In this document: in pieces, positions 16,718 through 25,468 of the stretch | Layout of the letters: each line of letters starts with the position of its first letter | Numbering within the stretch: position 1 is the stretch's first letter | Assembly (NCBI GenBank): GCA_965203565.1 | Contig: OZ241896.1 | Location: 2,046,001-2,110,000, forward strand | DNA length: 64,000 bases | DNA from: JAAXGX01 sp965203565 | Lineage (GTDB): Bacteria; Acidobacteriota; Vicinamibacteria; Vicinamibacterales; UBA8438 | Direction: 5' to 3' | Notes under the pieces: model-generated | Told to the model about the DNA's origin: nothing | The model's input: only the letters and a program-made list of their open reading frames with translations | Databases searched by the model: none | Position numbers and translations under genes: made by a program

Positions 16718-17857
16718 ATGGATGCAACCGGAGGACCTGGCGAGGTACGCAGTCGTTACGCCCCCGCGGCCTCGACGCCGCGGGCCGTCAGACGCCGCCG
16801 CAGCCGGCGGCCGCCGGCGCTGGTCGGCCTCGACATCGGATCGAGCGCCGTGAAGGTGGCGAAGCTGCGCCGGAGCGGCAAGGCCTGCTCGGTCGCCGCG
16901 CTCGGCGTCGAGCCGCTGCCGCGCGGCGCCGTCGTCGACGGCGCCGTCGCGGACCGCGACGCCGTGGCCGGCGCTATCCGGAAGCTGTTCACGGACCACG
17001 CGATCCGGGCGACGCGGGTCGCGGTGTCGCTCGCCGGCAACGCGGTGATCGTCAAGCGCGTCACGCTGCCCGAGATGCGTCCGGACGAACTCGGCGAGTC
17101 GATCTACTGGGAAGCGAAGCAGTGCGTCCCGTTCGACGTCGAGGACGTCCATCTCGACTATCAGGTCCTGGCGCCGCCTGCGGACGGCGCCGGGGACCGA
17201 ACCCGCGACGTGCTGATCGTGGCGGCCAAGAAGGACCGGGTCGCGGAGTACGCCGACGTCGTGTTCCGGGCCGACCGCGTGCCCGTGGTGGTCGACGTCG
17301 ACGCCTTCGCGGTGCAGAACGCCTACGAGCGGAGCTGCGGCGCCAGCCGCGGCGGCCTGGTGGCCCTGCTGAACGCCGGAGCCGCCGCGATCAACCTGAA
17401 CGTCCTGGACGGCGGCTGCCCGGTCTTCACGCGGGACGTGGCGATCGGCGGGAACGCCTATACGGAGGCGCTGCAGACCGGGCTCGGCCTGGAGTTCGAG
17501 GACGCCGAGCGGTTGAAGGCGGGCGCGCCGGCCGGCGGACTGACGTACGGCGACGCCGAGCCGATCGTGCGGGCCGTGACCGACCGCCTCGTGATGGAGG
17601 TCGGCAAGACCCTCGACTTCTTTCGGACCGCGGGCGGGGCCGGGGAGCTGCGGGCGCTCGTCCTGAGCGGCGGCGCGTCGCGAACGGACGGGCTCGCCGC
17701 CGCGCTGGCCGGCGATCTCGGCGTCGAGGTCGCGCCGCTCGACCCGTTCCGGGAGATGACGGCGGGGGAGGGCGTCAGCGGTGAGCAGCTTGCGGCGCTG
17801 GCCCCGGTGGCCGCGGTGGCCGTCGGGCTCGCGCTGCGCCGCGCGGACGACCGATGA
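16718..17857 (+). CDS. pilM: Type IV pilus assembly protein PilM
   Basis: PilM is the actin-like cytoplasmic ATP-binding protein that docks PilN at the inner membrane. The 379-residue product begins with a basic Arg-rich tail of about 40 residues, then the actin-fold phosphate-1 motif LVGLDIGSSAVKVAKL. RVAVSLAGNAVIVKR, YWEAKQCVPFD and LSGGASRTDGL follow, all typical of PilM. ATG 16718 has GGGGAG 7 bases upstream. It opens the operon pilM-pilN-pilOP-pilQ, whose genes overlap by 4 bases. Confidence 0.93.
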   Translation: MDATGGPGEVRSRYAPAASTPRAVRRRRSRRPPALVGLDIGSSAVKVAKLRRSGKACSVAALGVEPLPRGAVVDGAVADRDAVAGAIRKLFTDHAIRATRVAVSLAGNAVIVKRVTLPEMRPDELGESIYWEAKQCVPFDVEDVHLDYQVLAPPADGAGDRTRDVLIVAAKKDRVAEYADVVFRADRVPVVVDVDAFAVQNAYERSCGASRGGLVALLNAGAAAINLNVLDGGCPVFTRDVAIGGNAYTEALQTGLGLEFEDAERLKAGAPAGGLTYGDAEPIVRAVTDRLVMEVGKTLDFFRTAGGAGELRALVLSGGASRTDGLAAALAGDLGVEVAPLDPFREMTAGEGVSGEQLAALAPVAAVAVGLALRRADDR

Positions 17858-18423
17858 TCCGGATCAACCTGGTCCGCGACCGGGTCCCGCGGCGGCAGGC
17901 CGCCGTTCCGGCCCGCCGCTGGCGCGGCGTGCTCGGCGGCTGCGTCGTCGCCGCCGCCGCAGCAGCGGCCGGGTGGCAGCACTGGTCGCTCCAGCAGCGT
18001 TCCGGACGGCTGGCGGACGAGCTGGCGGCGGCGGACCGGGCCCTTCGGGAGTTGTCGACCGTTTCCGACGAGCTCGCGCGGCTCGAAAGCCGCCGCGCCG
18101 AGCTGACGCTGCGCGGCGCCGCTATCGACGAGTTGCGCCGTACGCGGGGCGGCGCGGCGCGACTCCTCGACGGGGTCGGCCGCAGCGTTCCGGACGGGCT
18201 CCGGCTCTCCGGAGTGCGCCGGTCGCCGGAGGGGGTCGTCATCGCGGGGCGGGCGGCGACGCTCGCCGCGCTGTCCGACTTCGTGGCCCGTCTGGAGCAG
18301 TCGTCCCAGGTCGAATCCCCGATCGAGATCGTCGACAGCCGGACGGAGGAGGCGCCCGATGGGGAGGCCGTGCGGTTCGAGCTGCGCGCCGGGTTCGACG
18401 CGCAGGCGGTGAGCGCGTCATGA
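17854..18423 (+). CDS. pilN: Type IV pilus assembly protein PilN
   Basis: The 189-residue protein starts with MIRINLVRDR, the PilN segment that binds the PilM groove. A transmembrane helix (about residues 26-43) follows, then a coiled coil and a small periplasmic ferredoxin-like domain. It forms the inner-membrane alignment complex with PilO. Its ATGA overlap with pilM and with the next gene implies tight translational coupling. Confidence 0.92.
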   Translation: MIRINLVRDRVPRRQAAVPARRWRGVLGGCVVAAAAAAAGWQHWSLQQRSGRLADELAAADRALRELSTVSDELARLESRRAELTLRGAAIDELRRTRGGAARLLDGVGRSVPDGLRLSGVRRSPEGVVIAGRAATLAALSDFVARLEQSSQVESPIEIVDSRTEEAPDGEAVRFELRAGFDAQAVSAS

Positions 18424-19373
18424 AGTCCAGCCGGAGCATGTTCGGTCTGGAGCGACTCCCGCGGTACGGCCGGGCCGCCGCCGTACCCCTGGCCGCCGTC
18501 GGCGGGTTGCTGCTCTTCCATGCGGCGTGGGTCGCGCCGCGCCGGGACGAGATCGCCCTCCGCGAGCTGGAGCTCGGCCGGAAGCGCACGGAGATCGCCG
18601 CCGCGCTCGACATCGAACGGCGGTTGCCGGAGGTCGCCGCCGAAGTCGCGGCGCTCGAGGCGCGTCTGGCCGGTCCGGGCGCCGGCCGGCGGGGGGCGCC
18701 GGACTCCGGCGCATTGCTGCGGCGCCTGCAGAAGCTGGCGCGCGCCGAGAGTCTGTCGATCCGCGCCTTCGCGCCGCAGGCGCCGGCGTCCGATGCGCCC
18801 GGCGCGGGGCGGCCGAACCGTCTCGAGCTGGCCGGCACGTACCACGGTCTGCTGCGTTTCCTCGATCAGGTCGGCAGGCTCTCGCCGATCATCCGGATCG
18901 ACGAGCTGGACGTTCGCGCCGTCGAGGCTCCCGGACCCGGCCCCACGGTCGTGGCGGCGGGCACGGCCACGGCGTTCGCACTGGCGGCGGAGGAGCCGGG
19001 TGCGTCAGCCGCGCCGCCGCGGGGCGCGCCGCCCGACCCGGAGGAGCGCCGCGATCCGTTCGCCGGACTGTCGGCGCGGGCGGGCGGGGCGCCTCCGGCC
19101 GGGCCGCGGCCGCGCGGGCTGGCCGGGGTGCGCGTCGGCGAACTCGTCCTGCGCGGGCTCGTCCTCGCCGGCGGGCGGCGCTTCGCCGTGCTGGAGGCGC
19201 CGGGCCGCCGGACGTACTTCCTGCGCGGCGGCGAGCGTCTGCTCGACGGTTCGGTGCAGACCGTCACCGACGACGCGGTGGTGTTTCTGCAGGAGCCGCC
19301 TTCCGGTCCGGGGCGCGAAGCGCGCATGACCCTCGCCGACGCGGCCGGCGCTGCCGAGGAGGCGCAACGGTGA
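18420..19373 (+). CDS. PilO-PilP fusion protein of the type IV pilus
   Basis: The 317-residue product combines two normally separate proteins. Residues 1-185 look like PilO: a transmembrane helix near 19-38, a coiled coil, then the periplasmic fold with LELAGTYHGLLRFLDQVG. After a Pro/Ala-rich linker (about 190-230) comes a PilP-like domain with the typical RRDPFAGL entry, LVLRGLVLAGGRRFAVLEA and GERLLDGSVQTVTDDAVVFL. PilP is usually a lipoprotein that links PilNO to the secretin PilQ. Here the domain is tethered through PilO and no lipobox is seen. The single gene sits exactly where pilO and pilP normally lie. Confidence 0.8.
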   Translation: MKSSRSMFGLERLPRYGRAAAVPLAAVGGLLLFHAAWVAPRRDEIALRELELGRKRTEIAAALDIERRLPEVAAEVAALEARLAGPGAGRRGAPDSGALLRRLQKLARAESLSIRAFAPQAPASDAPGAGRPNRLELAGTYHGLLRFLDQVGRLSPIIRIDELDVRAVEAPGPGPTVVAAGTATAFALAAEEPGASAAPPRGAPPDPEERRDPFAGLSARAGGAPPAGPRPRGLAGVRVGELVLRGLVLAGGRRFAVLEAPGRRTYFLRGGERLLDGSVQTVTDDAVVFLQEPPSGPGREARMTLADAAGAAEEAQR

Positions 19374-20761
19374 CGCTCCGCCGCCTGGCGATCCTGGCGC
19401 CGCTGCTCGGCTTCGCGGCCGCGCCGCCCGGCGGCGTCGCCGCAGCGGCGGAGCGCCGGCCGCCGCAAGCCGCCGAGGAGGGGCGGCGCGAGTTCACCGG
19501 GGATCCGGTGTCGATCGACTTCCAGAACGCCGATCTGCGCGCGGTCCTCCGCACGTTCGCGGAGATCAGCGGGCTCAACGTCGTGATCGATCCGGAGGTG
19601 GACGGCGTGGTGGACGTGATGCTGACCGACCTGCCGTGGGACCAGGCGCTCGACGTCGTGCTCCGGGCGAACCGGTTGGGGTATGCGGTGGAGGGCTCGG
19701 TCGTCCGGATCGCGCCGCTCGCGGTCCTGGCCGACGAGGAGGCCCGGCGCCGCGCGCTGGACGAAGCGCGGGCGTTGTCCGGCGAGCTGATCGTCCGCAC
19801 ACGGACGCTCAGCTTCGCCCGGGCGCCGGCGATGGCCGACCTGGTGACGCCGCTGCTCTCGCCGCGCGGCCAGGTCCAGACCGACGAACGGACCAACACC
19901 CTCGTCATCACCGACCTGCAGGACCGCCTCGAGGCCGCCGAGCGTCTCGTGGACGAGCTCGACAGGCCGGAGCCCCAGGTGGAGATCGAAGCCCGGATCG
20001 TGCAGGCGGGCAAGGACTTCGCGCGCGCCATCGGCGTGCAGTGGGGCGTCACCGGCCGCGCGGCCCAGGACCTCGGGAACGCCCCGCCGCTGACGTTTCC
20101 CGGCCGGGTCGGCGTGAGCGGCCGGCTCGGCGCCCAAGGTCCGGAGGCGTCCGGCGCCGACGCACGGGCGCTCCCGACCGAGAACGCCGGCGCCGCAGTC
20201 AACCTTCCGGCCGCCAACGCCCGGTCGGCGATCGGCCTGACCCTCGGATCGGTCGACGGCGCGCTGAACCTCGACGTCGTGCTGTCGGCGGGCGAAGTCG
20301 ACGGCCACGTCAAGCTGCTCTCGCATCCGCGGGTCACGACGCAGAACAACGTGCAGGCCGAGATCGTCCAGGGCGACCAGATACCGATCCAGATCGTCGC
20401 GAACAACACGGTGACCGTGCAGTTCCAGGACGCCGCCCTCGTCATGCGCGTGACGCCTCAGATCACGGCGGCCCGGACCGTGATCATGCAGATCGAGATC
20501 GAGAACGACTTCGCCGACTTCGGACGCAACGTCAACGGATTTCCGCCGATCGTGACCCAGCGGGCGAGCACCACGGTGCAGGTCGTCTCGGGCGAGACGA
20601 CCGTCATCGGGGGGATCTTCGAAAGCGAGCAGAGCTCGTCGAACAACCGCGTGCCGGCCCTGCACCGCATCCCGCTGCTCGGCTGGCTGTTCAGGAGCAA
20701 GGCGGACCGGGAGAGCACGGACGAGCTGCTGATCTTCCTCACGCCGCGGATCGTCCCTTAG
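19370..20761 (+). CDS. pilQ: Type IV pilus secretin PilQ (short form)
   Basis: The 463-residue protein has a signal peptide, a secretin N-terminal short domain (ISIDF-like VSIDFQNADLRAVLRTFAEI), an N1-type domain with DERTNTLVITD, and the secretin core VTTQNNVQAEI...GDQIPIQ, then VTPQIT and the closing GWLFRSK...DELLIFLTPRIV. It forms the outer-membrane pore for the pilus. AMIN domains, which bind peptidoglycan in the common 650-750-residue PilQ, are absent. The start is GTG 19370, overlapping the previous stop by 4 bases, with GGAGG upstream. Confidence 0.92.
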   Translation: MTLRRLAILAPLLGFAAAPPGGVAAAAERRPPQAAEEGRREFTGDPVSIDFQNADLRAVLRTFAEISGLNVVIDPEVDGVVDVMLTDLPWDQALDVVLRANRLGYAVEGSVVRIAPLAVLADEEARRRALDEARALSGELIVRTRTLSFARAPAMADLVTPLLSPRGQVQTDERTNTLVITDLQDRLEAAERLVDELDRPEPQVEIEARIVQAGKDFARAIGVQWGVTGRAAQDLGNAPPLTFPGRVGVSGRLGAQGPEASGADARALPTENAGAAVNLPAANARSAIGLTLGSVDGALNLDVVLSAGEVDGHVKLLSHPRVTTQNNVQAEIVQGDQIPIQIVANNTVTVQFQDAALVMRVTPQITAARTVIMQIEIENDFADFGRNVNGFPPIVTQRASTTVQVVSGETTVIGGIFESEQSSSNNRVPALHRIPLLGWLFRSKADRESTDELLIFLTPRIVP

Positions 20762-20773
20762 TCGGAGGCTGCG

Positions 20774-21445
20774 ATGCGATTGACGCCGTTCCACGGCCGG
20801 ACCGGGCAGGCGCGCCGCGCTCGCGCCGCGGCGGGCGGCGCGCTCCGGGTCGCCGTCTGCGCGGCGGCGTTCGGCTCCTGCGTCGACGGCGCCGTCACGA
20901 CGTCGCGGTCCGGCAGCATCCTCGTCGTCGAACGGATCGAGTCGGTCGGAGGGGGCGGCGGCGCGGCGCCGAGCCGCACGTGGCTCGAATCGGACGTACT
21001 GACGCGCGGCGGCGTCTTCGCCGACGTCGGGCGGGTCACGACGCGGCTGGCCCTCAAGGATCCCGGCTCCGCGGCGGCCCCCGCCGCGCCGACCACGACG
21101 AACTACGTGACGGTCACCCGGTACCGCGTCGTCTACCGGCGGACCGACGGCCGGAACACTCCCGGCGTGGACGTGCCGTTTCCTGTTCACGGCGCGGTCA
21201 CGTTCACGACCGGCGTCGGGGTCCGGACGGCCGACTTCGTTCTGGTGCGCGCGTCGGCCAAGCTCGAGCCGCCGCTGCGGGCGCTTGCGGACGGCGGCGG
21301 CGCCGTCGTCGTCAACGCGCAGGCCGAGGTGACGTTCTACGGCGCCGACCAGGCGGGCGCCGCCGTCCAGGCGACCGGCGCGATAGGCGTCGCCTTCGCC
21401 GACTGGGCGGACGAGGGGGACGGCCCCGCCCGCGCCTCCGGGTGA
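20774..21445 (+). CDS. Uncharacterised exported protein following pilQ
   Basis: The 223-residue protein is not recognised. It has a long basic N-terminus, then a hydrophobic stretch AVCAAAFGSC that could be a lipobox-like signal end. After that it is beta-rich: a GSILVVERIESVGGGGG segment, TNYVTVTRYRVVYRR and GVDVPFPVHGAVTFTT. ATG 20774 has CGGAGG 5 bases upstream. It starts 12 bases after pilQ and ends 4 bases before the next gene, so it belongs to the same transcript. A role in the pilus or envelope is suggested only by this position. Confidence 0.6.
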   Translation: MRLTPFHGRTGQARRARAAAGGALRVAVCAAAFGSCVDGAVTTSRSGSILVVERIESVGGGGGAAPSRTWLESDVLTRGGVFADVGRVTTRLALKDPGSAAAPAAPTTTNYVTVTRYRVVYRRTDGRNTPGVDVPFPVHGAVTFTTGVGVRTADFVLVRASAKLEPPLRALADGGGAVVVNAQAEVTFYGADQAGAAVQATGAIGVAFADWADEGDGPARASG

Positions 21446-21449
21446 TTCG

Positions 21450-22505
21450 ATGTCCGGTCTCGCGTGGTCGATCGCGGCGGGCGCCGTCTTCCTGGCTGCT
21501 GCGGGCTGCGTGCATGACGACGCAGGACCGGGTCCGCCGGCCGGACCGTCGGAGCTCGGCCTGTCGTTGGCGTTGACCGCGAGTCCCGACACGTTGGCGC
21601 TCGACGGCTTCTCGCAGTCGGTGATCGGGATCCGGGCGCGGGATGCGTTCGGCGCGCCGGCGCCCGACCTCCGGCTCTCGGTGCGGATTGCGACCTCCCG
21701 GGGCTTCGAGGACTTCGGCAGGCTCTCGAGCCGGTGGGCGGTGACCGGCCCGGACGGCCGCGCGGCGGTCACCTATACCGTGCCGAGCGAACCGGCCGAC
21801 CGGAACGGCGCGGTGGACGACGAAACCACTGTGACCATATGGGTCACTCCAGTCGGACCAGACTATGCCGACGCGGTCTCCCGACGCGTCACGATCCGGC
21901 TGGCGCCGCCGGGCGTGGTGATACCGCCGTTCGACGTAATCGCCGGGTTCCACTGGGCCCCCGCCGCGCCCGTGGTGGGCGATCAGGTGCGTTTCACGAC
22001 GGTCTGCCGGGAGGCGGCCGACACAGGTTGCGTGCGCGACCCCCGCGGCGTCGCGGCCGGCTACCGGTGGAGCTTCGGCGACGGGGCCGTCGCCGCCGGC
22101 CGGGAGGCGATCCACGCATACGAGACCGCCGGCGCGTACGTCGTCATCCTGACCGTCAGCGACGACGCCGGCCGTTCGGCGCGCGCGTCGAGGTCGCTGA
22201 CGGTGGCCGCCGGCGCGCCGCCGAAGGCGGTGCTCGCCGTCTCGCCGACCCGCGTCGCGCCGAACGTCCCGGTCCACTTCAACGGCCGCGGCTCGACGGC
22301 GGCGGCCGGCCGCGCCGTGACGTCGTACGCGTGGGACTTCGGCGACGGTTCGACCGCGGCCGGCGCGACGGCCAGCCATTCGTACGTGACGGAAGGCGCG
22401 TTTGCTGTCATGCTCAGGGTGACGGACGACCGGGGCCGCGTGGGAACCGCCGCGGCCGTGGTGACCGTCGTCCGGAGCTCCGATGACGCGCCGCGACAAC
22501 CATGA
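21450..22505 (+). CDS. PKD-domain lipoprotein
   Basis: The 351-residue protein has a lipoprotein signal (AGAVFLAAAGC, candidate acylated Cys19). An Ig-like domain with the invasin/Big_1 look follows (residues about 35-145: LTASPDTLALDG...GRAAVTYTVPS). Two PKD domains come next, each with the diagnostic motif: YRWSFGDGAVAAG...HAYETAGAYVVILTV and YAWDFGDGSTAAG...HSYVTEGAFAVMLRV. Such proteins are usually exposed at the cell surface and bind proteins or polysaccharides. It follows the pilus genes and overlaps the next gene by 23 bases. Confidence 0.85.
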   Translation: MSGLAWSIAAGAVFLAAAGCVHDDAGPGPPAGPSELGLSLALTASPDTLALDGFSQSVIGIRARDAFGAPAPDLRLSVRIATSRGFEDFGRLSSRWAVTGPDGRAAVTYTVPSEPADRNGAVDDETTVTIWVTPVGPDYADAVSRRVTIRLAPPGVVIPPFDVIAGFHWAPAAPVVGDQVRFTTVCREAADTGCVRDPRGVAAGYRWSFGDGAVAAGREAIHAYETAGAYVVILTVSDDAGRSARASRSLTVAAGAPPKAVLAVSPTRVAPNVPVHFNGRGSTAAAGRAVTSYAWDFGDGSTAAGATASHSYVTEGAFAVMLRVTDDRGRVGTAAAVVTVVRSSDDAPRQP

Positions 22506-23595
22506 AGCACGGGTCGACAGGGTGCGTCGGCGCATCGCCGCGCTCGACGTGCAGGGACTGCTCGTCACCCACCTGCCGAACGTCCACTATCTGACCGGCT
22601 TGCGGGCCAGCGCGGCCGCCGCGCTGATCGACGCCGATCGGGTGACGCTGGCGACCGATTCCCGCTACGTGACCGCCGCCCGCGCGCTGGCCGCGGGCAG
22701 CGTGGTCGTGACCGAGGTGCGGGATTCGTACGACGAAGCGATCCGCGACCTCTTGCGGGAGCGTGCGCTCCCGCGCGTCGGCGTCGAAGCCGCCAGCCTG
22801 ACCGTGAAGCGGTGGAGCTGGCTGAACGACAACCTGGACGGCGAAGCGGCCCTGGTTCCCATCGACGGGGTGGTCGAGGCGGAGCGCCTGATCAAGGACG
22901 ACGAGGAACGCGAACGGTTTCGGGCCGCCGGCCGCCTGCTGGCCGGCATGACGCCGTCGGTGCTGGCGCTGGCGCGCCGCGGCCGCACCGAACGGGATAT
23001 TGCGGCCGACGTCGAGCGGGCGCTGGCCGCGGCCGGTTTCGACGACCGGGCGTTCGAGACGATCGTGGCCTCCGGCCCGCGGAGCGCCCTGCCGCATGCG
23101 CGGCCGGCCGGGCGGCGGCTCGACGACGGCGACCTCGTCGTGCTGGACTTCGGGGGCGTCTACGACGGATACTGCGTGGATCTCACGCGCACGGCGTGCG
23201 TCGGCCCGCCCCGGGACGCGGCGGCGAGACTGCATGCCGCGGTGCTCGCCGCGCAGTCGGCGGCGATCGCCGCCGTGCGGCCCGGCGTGCGGGTCAGCGC
23301 GATAGATGCGGCGGCCCGGGACGTGATCGCGCGGCACGGGCTGGCCGACGCGTTCGGCCACGGGACCGGCCACGGACTGGGCGTCGAAGTGCACGAGGCG
23401 CCCCGGATAGCCCCGGCCCGTCAGTTGCAGCGCGGCGGCGGGGACGTCGCGGTGCAGGCAGGAATGGTCTTCACGATCGAGCCCGGCGTGTACCTTCCGG
23501 GCGTCGGCGGCGTGCGGATAGAGGACGACCTGCTGGTGACGCCGACAGGTTGCGACGTTCTGACGGAAGCGCCCCGCGCGCTGGCCGTCTGTTGA
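22483..23595 (+). CDS. M24B metallopeptidase, Xaa-Pro aminopeptidase type
   Basis: The 370-residue protein has an N-terminal creatinase-like domain (about 1-135) with LPNVHYLTGLRAS and the pita-bread catalytic domain. The five metal ligands are visible: Asp in VVLDFGGVYDGY, Asp in CVDLTRTAC, His in GHGTGHGLGVEVHE, Glu in FTIEPGVYLP and Glu in GVRIEDDLLVT. It removes an N-terminal residue that precedes proline, or cleaves Xaa-Pro dipeptides; sequence alone does not separate these. It starts inside the end of the previous gene and ends 15 bases before accB, a common pepP/pepQ-accB neighbourhood. Confidence 0.92.
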   Translation: MTRRDNHEARVDRVRRRIAALDVQGLLVTHLPNVHYLTGLRASAAAALIDADRVTLATDSRYVTAARALAAGSVVVTEVRDSYDEAIRDLLRERALPRVGVEAASLTVKRWSWLNDNLDGEAALVPIDGVVEAERLIKDDEERERFRAAGRLLAGMTPSVLALARRGRTERDIAADVERALAAAGFDDRAFETIVASGPRSALPHARPAGRRLDDGDLVVLDFGGVYDGYCVDLTRTACVGPPRDAAARLHAAVLAAQSAAIAAVRPGVRVSAIDAAARDVIARHGLADAFGHGTGHGLGVEVHEAPRIAPARQLQRGGGDVAVQAGMVFTIEPGVYLPGVGGVRIEDDLLVTPTGCDVLTEAPRALAVC

Positions 23596-23610
23596 CTCAG
23601 GACCGTCACG

Positions 23611-24075
23611 ATGACGAACTTCGACGAAATCAAGCGGATGCTCGATCTGATGGACGAGCGCGGTCTGGAGGAGATCGAGGTGGAGCGCGAAGGCTTTCGC
23701 GTGCGGCTGCGCAAGCCGGCGCGCGGAGCCGCCGAGGCGCGTCCCGCGCCGGTTGCGCAGCCGCCGCCGGACGCTCCCGCGCCCGAGCCGCCGCCGGCGT
23801 CCGGCGAGGAGCCTCCGGACGACGGAGACGACGGGCTCGCGCTGATCAAGTCCCCGATCGTCGGCACGTTCTTCCGCGCGCCGGAACCGGACGCGCCGCC
23901 GTTCGTGGAGGTCGGATCGAGCGTGCGCAAGGGGCAGGTCCTGTGCATCATCGAAGCGATGAAGCTGATGAACGAGATCGACGCCGACCAGGACGGCGAA
24001 GTCGTGAAGATCTTCGTGGAGAACAACCAGCCGGTGCAGTACGGCGACCCGCTGTTCGCCGTCCGGCCCGCATGA
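23611..24075 (+). CDS. accB: Biotin carboxyl carrier protein of acetyl-CoA carboxylase
   Basis: The 154-residue BCCP has the usual three parts: an N-terminal helical region (FDEIKRMLDLMDERGLEEIE), a Pro/Ala-rich linker (about 43-75), and the biotinyl domain with IVGTFFRAPEPDAPPFVEVG and EAMKLMNEI, whose Lys is biotinylated. It carries CO2 between biotin carboxylase and carboxyltransferase in fatty-acid synthesis. accC follows 43 bases later. Confidence 0.97.
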   Translation: MTNFDEIKRMLDLMDERGLEEIEVEREGFRVRLRKPARGAAEARPAPVAQPPPDAPAPEPPPASGEEPPDDGDDGLALIKSPIVGTFFRAPEPDAPPFVEVGSSVRKGQVLCIIEAMKLMNEIDADQDGEVVKIFVENNQPVQYGDPLFAVRPA

Positions 24076-24118
24076 CGCGCCGTCCCCGGCGCGCCTGCGC
24101 CGCCGCGGCCCGTCGCCC

Positions 24119-25468
24119 ATGTCCAGAATGTTCAGGAAGATCCTGATTGCGAACCGCGGGGAGATCGCCCTGCGGGTGCTGCACGCCTGTCGGGAGATGG
24201 AGATCCCGACGGTCGCCGTCCACTCGGAGGCGGACGAGCACGCGCTGCACGTGCGGTTCGCCGACGAGGCGGTCTGCATCGGTCCGCCGCGGCCGGCCGA
24301 GAGCTATCTGAACGTGCCGGCGATCATCAGCGCGGCGGAGATCACCGGGGCCGACGCGCTCCATCCGGGCTACGGATTCCTTTCGGAAAGCGGGTATCTG
24401 GCCGAGGCGGCGGAGGCGTGCGGCGTCACGTTCATCGGCCCGCCGCCGGCGGCGCTCCGTCTGATGGGCGACAAGGTGCAGGCCCGCCGCGCCGCCCGCC
24501 GCGCCGGGCTGCCGGTGCTGCCCGGAACCGAAGAGCCGCCCGATACGCTGGCCGCCGCGCGGAAGGCGGCGCGCAAGCTGGGGTGCCCCCTCATGCTCAA
24601 GGCGGCGGCCGGGGGCGGCGGCCGGGGCATGCGGATCGTGCGGCGCCCGGACGATCTCGATCGCGCCTGGACCACGGCGCAGCAGGAGGCGGCGGCCGCC
24701 TTCGGGAACGGCGCCGTCTATCTGGAGAAGTACGTCGAAGCGCCGCGCCACATCGAGTTCCAGGTGCTCGCGGATCACCACGGCCGCGTCGTGCATCTCG
24801 GCGAACGGGAGTGCTCGATCCAGCGGCGGCACCAGAAGCTGGTCGAGGAATGCCCGTCGGCCGCGCTCACGGAGCGTCAGCGCCGGAAGCTCGGCCGGCT
24901 CGTGACCGCCGCCGCGGAAGCGGTCGGCTATCGGAACGCCGGCACGTTCGAGTTCCTGATGGACGGCGGGGGGCGTTTCTACTTCCTGGAGGCGAACGCG
25001 CGCCTGCAGGTCGAGCACCCGGTCACGGAGATGGTCACCGGCGTGGACGTCGTGAAGGAGCAGATCCGGGTCGCGGCGGGCGAGCCGCTGTCGTTCCAGC
25101 AGAAGGACGTGACGTGGAGCGGGCATGCGATAGAGTGCCGCATCAACGCCGAGTCGCCGGAGACGTTCACGCCGAGTCCCGGCGTCGTCACGGTGTTCAG
25201 CGCGCCGGGCGGTCCGGGCGTCCGGATCGACACGGCCGCGCACGCCGGCTGCACGATTTCCCCGTACTACGACTCCCTCGTCGCGAAGGTCGTCGCGCAC
25301 GGCGCCGACCGCGCGGAGGCCGCGGCGCGCATGCGCCGGGCGCTGGGGATGACCGTCATCGAGGGGATCGAGACGACCGTGCCGCTGCATCTCCGGATTC
25401 TCGACGAGCCCGATTTCCGGCATGGACGGTTGAGCACGGCGTTCATGGACCGGTTCGCGCCGGGATGA
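24119..25468 (+). CDS. accC: Biotin carboxylase subunit of acetyl-CoA carboxylase
   Basis: The 449-residue protein starts with FRKILIANRGEIALRV. It shows the ATP-grasp motifs LMLKAAAGGGGRGMRIV and HIEFQVLADHHG, the ECSIQRRHQKL segment and FLEANARLQVEHPVTE. Length equals that of E. coli AccC. ATG 24119 gives MSRMFRKIL; an internal ATG at 24128 would give the more usual MFRKIL start, and neither has a clear Shine-Dalgarno sequence. Its stop overlaps the thiE start. Confidence 0.97.
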   Translation: MSRMFRKILIANRGEIALRVLHACREMEIPTVAVHSEADEHALHVRFADEAVCIGPPRPAESYLNVPAIISAAEITGADALHPGYGFLSESGYLAEAAEACGVTFIGPPPAALRLMGDKVQARRAARRAGLPVLPGTEEPPDTLAAARKAARKLGCPLMLKAAAGGGGRGMRIVRRPDDLDRAWTTAQQEAAAAFGNGAVYLEKYVEAPRHIEFQVLADHHGRVVHLGERECSIQRRHQKLVEECPSAALTERQRRKLGRLVTAAAEAVGYRNAGTFEFLMDGGGRFYFLEANARLQVEHPVTEMVTGVDVVKEQIRVAAGEPLSFQQKDVTWSGHAIECRINAESPETFTPSPGVVTVFSAPGGPGVRIDTAAHAGCTISPYYDSLVAKVVAHGADRAEAAARMRRALGMTVIEGIETTVPLHLRILDEPDFRHGRLSTAFMDRFAPG

